A stretch of 30,180 nucleotides of DNA from an uncultured Alphaproteobacteria bacterium (GTDB taxonomy: Bacteria; Pseudomonadota; Alphaproteobacteria; Puniceispirillales; Puniceispirillaceae), in the NCBI GenBank assembly GCA_913042065.1, contig CAJWKB010000008.1, positions 1 to 30,180 of the forward strand. Direction: 5' to 3'. The notes below the pieces were generated by a model, which had not been told where the DNA came from, did no database searches, and saw only the letters and a list, made by a program, of their open reading frames with translations. A program made the translations under genes and the position numbers. Positions 23,715 to 30,180 of the stretch are shown here, piece by piece. Positions within the stretch are counted from its first letter, which is position 1. Each line of letters opens with the position of its first letter.

Positions 23715-25010
23715 ATGAAGCTCCGCCGCAGCCGCGCCAACCGTCGTCCGTTCGCCGTTCTTGATATCGGTTCGTCAAAGATCTGTTGCCTGATCGCCGA
23801 CCCTGACCGACAGGGGGGACTTCATCTGCTTGGGCAGGGAACGCACGCCTCCGCTGGCATGCGTGGTGGTGAAATCACCGACCTTGAAGCGATCAGCGAA
23901 GTGATCGGCAAAACCGTGCAGGCTGCCGAGCGAGAAGCTGGCCTGTCTATGTGCTCTTTGACAATTGTTCTACCGGGCGGAAAACCAACCTCACTAATTC
24001 ATAGACAATCAATCACCCTGTCCGACAATACGGTGAAGCGTCGTGACATGCGCCGGCTTATGGATAAGGGTGCCAACCGTCAGACCGAAGGAACGCATCA
24101 GCCAATGCAGATGCAAACGCTGCAATATGGTCTGGATGAGGTGCGCGACATCTCAGACCCCCGGGGCATGCGGGGCCGGGTTCTGTCAGTCAACTACACA
24201 GTGGTTTCAGCCGCTAGAACAAGCCTTGCTAATTTTCGTGAGGCGTTGGCTTTGAATCATCTATCAGTAGAACGTTTCATCCACGCCGGTTATGCCGCCG
24301 GGATTGCCTGCCTGAGCGAGGAAGAGCGCGACCTCGGCAGCACCGTAATCGACTTTGGCGGCGGGACCACCGCAATGGCGACTTTCATGGATGGCAAGCT
24401 AATCTATGCCGACAGCATTCCCCTTGGCGGGCATCATGTCACCACTGATATTGCGCGCATTCTGTCAACCCCCATCGCTGATGCCGAACGACTAAAGGCT
24501 GTTGAAGGATCACTCATGCCAATTGATGCATTGGTCACCGCACCAGACCCGCTCAAACAAGCTGTGAAAATGGGCCAGTCGGACAACATCACCCTACCCG
24601 GCTTTGGCGATATGATCGAGGTAGGAAGCAAAATGATTGAGCGTAATTTGCTGAGCGCGATCATCCGCCCACGGATTGACGAGATACTTGAGATGCTGAT
24701 GCGCCGCATGGAAGCTGCCAAAATGCAGCATGCCGCAAGCAGCCGTTTCATTCTGACAGGAGGAGCCAGCCAGCTTACCGGTCTTAACGATTTCTGCGGA
24801 AGCAGCCTTGGTAAAACAACAGCACTTGGTCTGCCAAGAGGCGTGAATGGCATGTCAAATGACACGATTGGAACCGGCAATGCTGCCGCAATTGGCGCGT
24901 TGATCCATGTAAACCGGCTTGAGGATGATGATCCAGCCGAACGGCAGACTCGCACCCTGCCAAACGGTCCCATTGAACGCATCGGTGCGTGGCTTCGAGA
25001 CAATATCTGA
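23715..25010 (+). CDS. ftsA: Cell division protein FtsA
   Basis: Actin-fold membrane tether for FtsZ. The N-terminal nucleotide-binding motif AVLDIGSSKICCLIAD is at about 13-28, the second phosphate motif VIDFGGGTTAMATFMDGKL at about 212-230, and the adenosine motif ILTGGASQLTGL near 350. The C-terminus PIERIGAWLRDNI forms the amphipathic membrane-targeting helix. The start at 23715 (MKLRRSRANRR) has GGGAG at the right distance; the open frame from 23637 lies in ftsQ. The product has 431 residues. It is separated from ftsQ by 31 bases and from ftsZ by 176 bases, the longest gap within the cluster. Confidence 0.95.
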   Translation: MKLRRSRANRRPFAVLDIGSSKICCLIADPDRQGGLHLLGQGTHASAGMRGGEITDLEAISEVIGKTVQAAEREAGLSMCSLTIVLPGGKPTSLIHRQSITLSDNTVKRRDMRRLMDKGANRQTEGTHQPMQMQTLQYGLDEVRDISDPRGMRGRVLSVNYTVVSAARTSLANFREALALNHLSVERFIHAGYAAGIACLSEEERDLGSTVIDFGGGTTAMATFMDGKLIYADSIPLGGHHVTTDIARILSTPIADAERLKAVEGSLMPIDALVTAPDPLKQAVKMGQSDNITLPGFGDMIEVGSKMIERNLLSAIIRPRIDEILEMLMRRMEAAKMQHAASSRFILTGGASQLTGLNDFCGSSLGKTTALGLPRGVNGMSNDTIGTGNAAAIGALIHVNRLEDDDPAERQTRTLPNGPIERIGAWLRDNI

Positions 25011-25047
25011 ACAAGGGCAGAAAAAATGTCATATCCGATTTTCAACA

Positions 25048-25063
25048 CTAGCCATAAGGCTAG
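25048..25063 (+). promoter_or_regulatory. Hairpin in the ftsA-ftsZ spacer
   Basis: CTAGCC (25048-25053), loop ATAA, GGCTAG (25058-25063), a perfect 6-pair stem. It is followed by CATTTCCC rather than a T-tract, so it is a poor terminator; it could be an attenuator, a processing site or simply an RNA fold upstream of a separate ftsZ promoter. The rest of the 176-base spacer shows no clear promoter. Confidence 0.35.
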
Positions 25064-25186
25064 CATTTCCCAAATCAGTCTCGGGACGCCAGAATGCTGT
25101 ATTGCCCCGCCCACAAAAGACAGACCATACCAGATAACCCCTGGCGGCCTGTTACCACGGTCAACCCAAACAGAAGGGAGAGTATT

Positions 25187-26941
25187 ATGACCATCAACCT
25201 AAGTGTACCACAAACCATGCAAGAGCTTCGTCCACGCATCACCGTTGTCGGTGTTGGTGGAGCAGGCTGTAATGCAGTCAACAACATGATTTCAGCCGAC
25301 TTGGATGGCGTTGATTTTCTTGTTGCAAACACCGACGGCCAAGCGCTGGCTCATTCACTTGCCAGCCGTAAGATACAGCTTGGCAGTGCGATCACACAAG
25401 GTCTTGGCGCTGGCTCGAAGCCAGATATTGGCCGAGCAGCAGCAGAGGAAAGCATCGAGGATGTCATGGGTGAACTCGCAGACTGTAACATGGTATTCAT
25501 TACCGCAGGCATGGGAGGCGGCACCGGTACAGGCGCCGCACCGGTTATCGCAAGAGCGGCCCGTGAACGAGGTATACTGACCGTTGGCGTGATTACCAAA
25601 CCCTTTGAATTTGAGGGGCAGCGACGGATGGCACAAGCCGATGAGGGAATTGAGGAACTGCAGGCGCATGTTGACACATTGATCATCATTCCAAACCAGA
25701 ATCTGTTCCGCCTCGCCAATGAACGCACCACTTTTGCCGATGCTTTCCACATGGCGGACACAGTACTGCACCAAGGTGTCTGCGGTGTTACTGACCTCAT
25801 GATTAAACCAGGCATGATCAATCTGGACTTCGCCGACATTCGCGCCGTAATGGGTGAAATGGGCAAAGCGATGATGGGGACCGGCGAGTCATCAGGAGAT
25901 AGCCGCGCTACTGATGCCGCCGAGGCAGCGATCAACAATCCATTGTTAGATGATACCACGATGAAGGGAGCGGATGCTGTGCTGATCAATGTGACCGGCG
26001 GCATGGACATGACCCTATTCGAAGTTGATGAGGCAGCCAATCGGATCCGAAAAGAGGTCGACCCGGATGCGCTGATCATCTTCGGATCAGCCTTTGATGA
26101 AAAGCTAGAGGGCATCATGCGGGTATCTGTCGTGGCCACTGGCATAGACACGCAGATCGGCGTCATGGCACGGCCGGTGCAGGCGTTGCAGAAGGCTACG
26201 GCTGCCATACCACCCCGTATATCGACTATCATAACTCCACAGACCATCGCAGCGGGTAATGTGGAGCATGACTCAGATGAAGAGCAAGATGAATCTGAAG
26301 ATCAGCACCAGATGGACATTACCGAAGCGGTGGCAGCGGCTAGTGAGAAGAAAACATCAGTGAAAAGAACCGCTAGCAACGAGATAACAAAGGCAACGAT
26401 TAATGGATTAGAGGCTGACATCGTCAAACCTGCAACCGCTAATGAGGATTTTGATCGTGACGGACATAACGTAATGCAGCCAAAATTGGCGAGCGAGGAC
26501 AAAGCTAATATCATGACTAAACCTTTGGTTGCGGAAAAGAGCGATGAACCACTCTTGCCTAAGGAGCCGGCAAAGCAAACCTGCTATATCCCGCCAGCCT
26601 TTGCAAAACTACCAGAAGAAGTGGCTGCTCTTACAACAGGTGAAGCGACCACTCCCCGGCCAAGTTTAATCAATAAGATCTCAAACCTTTGGAGCCAAAA
26701 GCCAGACAATACCACAACTGCCAAAAGCAGGCCTGACCAAGTGCTAGAAGAAAGCACTGTGCCTAGCGAAAGGACAAGCTCAATACTAGATCTGCCGCGC
26801 GGCGACATGGTGCAGCATGGCAATGAGGAACGTGCGCCGGTGAGTTGTACAACAGGCTCGACAAGTAGCACTCAAGGAAGCCTTGACAATGCCGGCGATG
26901 ACCTTGATATCCCTGCCTTCTTGCGCCGGCAAGCCAATTAG
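25187..26941 (+). CDS. ftsZ: Cell division protein FtsZ
   Basis: Tubulin-like GTPase that forms the Z ring. The GTPase core ends near residue 317 and contains [15 protein letters not shown], the tubulin signature [13 protein letters not shown], and [11 protein letters not shown]. It is followed by an unusually long, charged, low-complexity linker of about 250 residues and a C-terminal conserved peptide [14 protein letters not shown] that binds FtsA and other partners. Total 584 residues; long linkers are typical of alphaproteobacteria, as in Caulobacter. The ATG at 25187 is set by GGGAG 7 bases upstream; the open frame from 25094 adds non-family residues. It is the last gene of the cluster, followed by a terminator. 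Confidence 0.97.
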   Translation: MTINLSVPQTMQELRPRITVVGVGGAGCNAVNNMISADLDGVDFLVANTDGQALAHSLASRKIQLGSAITQGLGAGSKPDIGRAAAEESIEDVMGELADCNMVFITAGMGGGTGTGAAPVIARAARERGILTVGVITKPFEFEGQRRMAQADEGIEELQAHVDTLIIIPNQNLFRLANERTTFADAFHMADTVLHQGVCGVTDLMIKPGMINLDFADIRAVMGEMGKAMMGTGESSGDSRATDAAEAAINNPLLDDTTMKGADAVLINVTGGMDMTLFEVDEAANRIRKEVDPDALIIFGSAFDEKLEGIMRVSVVATGIDTQIGVMARPVQALQKATAAIPPRISTIITPQTIAAGNVEHDSDEEQDESEDQHQMDITEAVAAASEKKTSVKRTASNEITKATINGLEADIVKPATANEDFDRDGHNVMQPKLASEDKANIMTKPLVAEKSDEPLLPKEPAKQTCYIPPAFAKLPEEVAALTTGEATTPRPSLINKISNLWSQKPDNTTTAKSRPDQVLEESTVPSERTSSILDLPRGDMVQHGNEERAPVSCTTGSTSSTQGSLDNAGDDLDIPAFLRRQAN

Positions 26942-27000
26942 CCGCAGATATATGCAAATAGATCACATTGCTACAATCCGTAACTAATTGTGATTTGCTA

Positions 27001-27042
27001 TCGATCCGGATGCTTCATAGCATGGCGCCGGGTCGATTTTTT
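27001..27042 (+). terminator. Rho-independent terminator after ftsZ
   Basis: TCGATCCGG (27001-27009) pairs with CCGGGTCGA (27028-27036), nine pairs with one G-T, with a small inner stem ATGC/GCAT (27010-27013 and 27020-27023), and is followed at once by TTTTTT (27037-27042). It lies 60 bases after the ftsZ stop and closes the cluster. Confidence 0.75.
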
Positions 27043-27143
27043 ATTGTGAGTAATGCAACGCAAACTGGCTTGCAGCGACTGTCGAGTAAAAAATCCACCA
27101 AGATGGCCATGAGAGCAAAACAGAAATCAAGGGCAAGCCCTAA

Positions 27144-28082
27144 ATGTTTATAGACCAACCCTTTCAGACCACTTTGCGCGACAAGATCCAGCTTGAGGAC
27201 ATAGGGCTACATTCTGGTCGGTATGTCCGGGCTGTAATCTGCCCTGCTCCGGCGAACAGTGGAATAAAGTTTCGTCGTATTGATGTCGAGGAAAGCCTGC
27301 AAACTGTTTTAGCACACGCTGAATTCGCGACTGAGGCGCGGCTGTGTACCCGGATCGAGAATAATGATGGCGTCGGCCTCGAAACAATAGAGCATTTCAT
27401 GGCGGCGTTTGCTGGCCTTGGAGTTGATAACGTAACTGTTGATGTTGACGCCAGCGAAGCGCCAATTCTGGATGGCAGCAGCAAGCCACTGGTAGAAGCC
27501 ATCAACCGCGTTGGACTGACTGTTCAGGCGGCCCGCCGCCGCCACCTCGTCGTCACAAAACCCGTCGAAATAAGCTTGGAATGTGGTGCGTGGGCTCGAA
27601 TTGAACCTGCAAATCAGTTAGAAATTAAGATCGAGATCGATTTTGAGGATGCGGCAATTGGTAAGCAAAATTACCATTACCGGCATGGCAATGGCAAATT
27701 TGAAGCGGAACTTGCTGGTGCACGGACATTTTGTCAGATGCGCGATGTAGAATTCATGCAGAATGCTGGATTAGCGCTTGGCGGTTCGTTGAACAATGCC
27801 ATTGTTGTCGAAAACGGCGCCGTGCTGAATGATGGTGGGCTTCGTATGGAAAATGAATTTGTCCGTCACAAAGCTCTTGATTGCCTTGGCGATCTTTATC
27901 TTCTTGGTATGCAAATCAGAGGTAAGTTAACTTCATTTCGCCCAGGACACTCGTTGAGCACAAAGCTTGTGCAGGCGCTGTGGCATGACTCGATGGCCTA
28001 TAAAATCATCGAAGATGGAGTGGCAATGGCAGGGTCCGAAGGCTATGCCCTGCCCGAGGTGGCTGCGGCGGCCGCCGTCTAG
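27144..28082 (+). CDS. lpxC: UDP-3-O-acyl-N-acetylglucosamine deacetylase
   Basis: Zinc enzyme of the first committed step of lipid A synthesis, cytoplasmic. The zinc motif ETIEHFMAAFAG carries the first His; LDGSSKPLVEAI follows; the second zinc site with His and Asp is FVRHKALDCLGDLYLLG; and GHSLSTKLVQAL ends the catalytic domain. The start ATG at 27144 gives QTTLRDKIQLEDIGLHSG, which is family-like. Length 312 is normal. It follows the ftsZ terminator by about 100 bases and so should have its own promoter, which I could not place. The ribosome site is poor; AGGG is paired with CCCT just before the ATG. Confidence 0.95.
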   Translation: MFIDQPFQTTLRDKIQLEDIGLHSGRYVRAVICPAPANSGIKFRRIDVEESLQTVLAHAEFATEARLCTRIENNDGVGLETIEHFMAAFAGLGVDNVTVDVDASEAPILDGSSKPLVEAINRVGLTVQAARRRHLVVTKPVEISLECGAWARIEPANQLEIKIEIDFEDAAIGKQNYHYRHGNGKFEAELAGARTFCQMRDVEFMQNAGLALGGSLNNAIVVENGAVLNDGGLRMENEFVRHKALDCLGDLYLLGMQIRGKLTSFRPGHSLSTKLVQALWHDSMAYKIIEDGVAMAGSEGYALPEVAAAAAV

Positions 28083-28264
28083 CAGACGCCCTCACCTAAT
28101 TCAAATATCCTGCGTTCCGGCGACACTGGCAGGTCCAAAGAAAATCAGAAAGCAGCCCCTTTTCACCAGCCCGTCGACGAGCTATTGTTTGAACGCCTGC
28201 AGGATTCGCCGCGCACAAGGTGCCCCTGCCTGCTGAACAGGAATGCCGGTGATGGAGCTTCGAT

Positions 28265-29080
28265 TTGGCCTATTCAATTCTCAAAAGCATATTTCTGGCA
28301 ACGCTAGTTTTTCTGGCGGGTTGTGCCTCCAGCGATATTGAGGAGCAAGTTGAACGTCCCGTTGACGAGTTATACAACGAGGCTCTCGCCAGCGCACTTG
28401 CCGGTGACACCAAGGAGGCCGCACCGCAATTCGAGGAGGTTGAGCGTCAACACCCCTATTCAAGCCTTGCTGTGCAGGCACAAATCATGGCGGCCTGGGC
28501 CTTCTATCAGGAAAATAACTATCCGCAGGCCGTTGCGGCATTGCAACGTTTCATTGAACTCAATCCAGCCGATATGCGTGTGGAATATGCATATTACCTA
28601 ATCGCGCTCAGCTATTATGAACAGATTGTGGATGTTGAGCGTGATGCTGAAATGACCCGGTTAGCGCTAACCGCTTTTGAAGAATTGCAGCGTCGATTTC
28701 CCGATGGTATCTATGGGCGTGACGCCCTGTTGAGGATTGATCTTGCCCGCTCGCATCTTGCTGGCAAGGAAATGGCCGTTGGCCGCTATTACTTGCAAAG
28801 CGGGCATTATGGCGCTGCACTTAGGCGTTTTGAGAAAGTCATTGAAGAACACCAGACAACAAATCAGGTGCCTGAGGCGCTGTTCCGCATGACAGAGGCC
28901 TATCTGGCACTAGGCCTTATCGATGAGGCCGGACGGGTAGGTTCGGTGGCAAGTTATAACTTCCCGGACTCAATCTGGACCGAGCGGCTTGCCGAGATGG
29001 AGGCCAACCCCGAGCGTGAGTTGCCAAAGGGTATTTTTACACGGTCGATGGAAACTCTGACCGGTTTCTTCGATAATTAG
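28265..29080 (+). CDS. bamD: Outer membrane protein assembly lipoprotein BamD
   Basis: Essential lipoprotein of the BAM complex that inserts beta-barrel proteins into the outer membrane. The N-terminal signal (SILKSIFLATLVFLAGC) has a lipobox LAGC with Cys20 as the lipidated residue. TPR-like helices fill residues 34-250, with VDELYNEALASALAGDTKEA, HPYSSLAVQAQIMAAWAFY and LNPADMRVEYAYYLIALSYY typical of BamD/ComL. Length 271. The start is a TTG at 28265 with GGAG 7 bases upstream; no ATG exists before the signal peptide in this frame, so the unusual start seems real. It lies 182 bases after lpxC and 2 bases before recN. Confidence 0.93.
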   Translation: MAYSILKSIFLATLVFLAGCASSDIEEQVERPVDELYNEALASALAGDTKEAAPQFEEVERQHPYSSLAVQAQIMAAWAFYQENNYPQAVAALQRFIELNPADMRVEYAYYLIALSYYEQIVDVERDAEMTRLALTAFEELQRRFPDGIYGRDALLRIDLARSHLAGKEMAVGRYYLQSGHYGAALRRFEKVIEEHQTTNQVPEALFRMTEAYLALGLIDEAGRVGSVASYNFPDSIWTERLAEMEANPERELPKGIFTRSMETLTGFFDN

Positions 29081-29082
29081 CG

Positions 29083-30180
29083 ATGCTGAAGAGCCTGACC
29101 GTTTCCAACATTGTTCTAATTGAACAGATGACCCTGCAATTTAGTTCTGGGCTGACGGTGTTGACCGGCGAGACCGGCGCAGGCAAGTCAATATTGCTAG
29201 ACGCGTTAGGGCTGACACTAGGAAGCAGAGCGGATTTTGGCTTGATCCGGAATGGAGCTGACCAAGCTCAGGCAACGGCAAGTTTTGCCATAGCTAAGGA
29301 TCATCCCGCAAATCAGCGACTTGATGAGGCAGGCATTGTCTCCGACGATTTGTTGCTCTTACGCCGTCGTCTTAAACGCGATGGAAAATCCAATGCCAGT
29401 ATCAATGATGTTCCCGTTTCGCTTGGACTACTGAGAGAGATTGGTGACATGTTGGTGGAAGTTCAGGGACAATTTGAAGGACGCGGGTTGCTGGATGTCG
29501 AAACTCATATCACTCTCCTAGACAAGGCGGCCGGCCACTCTGATAAACTTGCAGAGCTTGAGTATGGATGGCATCAATGGGAACAAGCTAAGCGAAATTT
29601 GGCAATGGCGAATCAAGAGCTGGACAAAGCGCGCGCCGAGGAAGAATGGCTAACCGACGCGTTAGAGCAGCTTGACGCGCTAGCACCTCAGGTTGGCGAG
29701 GAGACAAGCCTGAACGGTCAACGCCAAATGCTAGGTAACGTCGGCAAGATTGGCGAAGGTCTTACTATAGCCGATGATGCAATCCTCGGTGAGAATGCCG
29801 CGCAGACACTTCTCGGAAAGGCCCGCTCTGCGCTTGAACGGATTGCTCCATTGGCTGGTAACCAATTGGACCAAGCATTAAACGCAATGGAACGCGCTGA
29901 CGCTGAACTCACCGAGGCTAGCACGGTAATCAGCGGCGTAGCGCATGAGTTGGAAGCCGATCCAAAAAAATTGCAAGAAGTTGATGACCGGTTGTATGAG
30001 TTACGCCAACAGGCGCGAAAACATCGCTGCGAGGTTGATGAGCTACCAAAGACACATACAAGACTTGCCGAGTTGCTTGCTGGGTTGGAAGACTCAGCTG
30101 GCACTCTTGCCACTCTTGCCGAAAAGGAGCGCCAATGGGGCGAGTATTATTGCAAAATGGCAAGGACAATCGCCCACAAC
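29083..30180 (+). CDS. recN: DNA repair ATPase RecN (5' part only)
   Basis: SMC-like ATPase acting in double-strand break repair. Only the first 366 codons are in the window and no stop is reached. The opening MLKSLTVSNIVLIEQM is family-typical; Walker A is GETGAGKS (29-36), followed by LLDALGLTLGSRADFGLIR, LRRRLKRDGKSNASIND and LVEVQGQFEGRGLLD, where most RecN have GQHE(H/D). After about residue 155 a Gln/Glu/Ala-rich coiled coil runs to the edge. The ATG at 29083 lies 2 bases after the bamD stop, the order bamD-recN seen in many alphaproteobacteria. Confidence 0.95.
   Translation, partial: MLKSLTVSNIVLIEQMTLQFSSGLTVLTGETGAGKSILLDALGLTLGSRADFGLIRNGADQAQATASFAIAKDHPANQRLDEAGIVSDDLLLLRRRLKRDGKSNASINDVPVSLGLLREIGDMLVEVQGQFEGRGLLDVETHITLLDKAAGHSDKLAELEYGWHQWEQAKRNLAMANQELDKARAEEEWLTDALEQLDALAPQVGEETSLNGQRQMLGNVGKIGEGLTIADDAILGENAAQTLLGKARSALERIAPLAGNQLDQALNAMERADAELTEASTVISGVAHELEADPKKLQEVDDRLYELRQQARKHRCEVDELPKTHTRLAELLAGLEDSAGTLATLAEKERQWGEYYCKMARTIAHN

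Noticed and set aside
25094..25186. N-terminal extension of ftsZ by 31 residues
   Set aside because: FtsZ proteins begin close to [12 protein letters not shown] sequence; GGGAG precedes the ATG at 25187.
25351..26247. A 298-codon frame antisense to ftsZ
   Set aside because: Shadow of the ftsZ coding pattern; rich in Ser, Ala and Met, no motif, no ribosome site.
1..30180. CRISPR arrays, insertion sequences, tRNA genes, prophage or defence systems
   Set aside because: No repeat-spacer pattern, transposase, tRNA-like fold or defence gene was seen; the window is dominated by core cell-wall genes.

Overview
The window is a chromosomal segment of an alphaproteobacterium, most likely a marine or planktonic lineage with moderate GC; a SAR116/Puniceispirillum-type organism is my guess from the protein flavour and is not proven. 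The grounds are a complete division and cell-wall (dcw) cluster followed by lpxC, bamD and recN, a FtsZ with a very long linker, a meso-diaminopimelate-type MurE, and an A-type RNase P RNA.

Region 1 (1-2154, minus strand): the 5' end of a homocysteine S-methyltransferase-like gene, then a probable operon read right to left: plsC (acyltransferase), a Cys-rich DUF2237 protein and two small unknown genes, the second with one membrane span. Region 2 (2211-3737): a conserved hypothetical gene convergent with a TusA-family sulfur carrier, then a membrane-anchored DjlA-like J-domain protein. Region 3 (3740-6166): an ABC-F ATPase (Uup type) whose stop codon overlaps the -35 box of the promoter for rnpB, the RNase P RNA (5680-6080).

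Region 4 (6167-8284) is the non-core part: a decayed lysophospholipid acyltransferase (DUF374) pseudogene, about 390 bases with nothing recognisable, an isolated FkbM-family methyltransferase, and a 421-base region in front of mraZ. That last region holds a 10-bp-period array of TGGG boxes, the kind of site MraZ binds, overlapping a candidate promoter, and downstream of it a leader with two strong predicted hairpins.

Region 5 (8285-26941) is the dcw cluster in canonical order: mraZ-rsmH-ftsL-ftsI-murE-murF-mraY-murD-ftsW-murG-murC-murB-ddl-ftsQ-ftsA-ftsZ. Eleven of its fifteen junctions overlap, seven of them as ATGA, so translation is probably coupled. MurC/D/E/F, MurB and Ddl make UDP-MurNAc-pentapeptide; MraY and MurG make lipid I and lipid II; FtsW and FtsI polymerise and crosslink septal peptidoglycan; FtsL, FtsQ, FtsA and FtsZ build the divisome. 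A hairpin with a T-tract at 27001-27042 ends the cluster. Region 6 (27144-30180): lpxC (lipid A), bamD (outer-membrane protein assembly) and the first 366 codons of recN (DNA repair), which runs off the window.

I found no CRISPR array, tRNA, insertion sequence, prophage, toxin-antitoxin or defence system. The best candidates for something undescribed are the MraZ-box array and the structured leader of mraZ.
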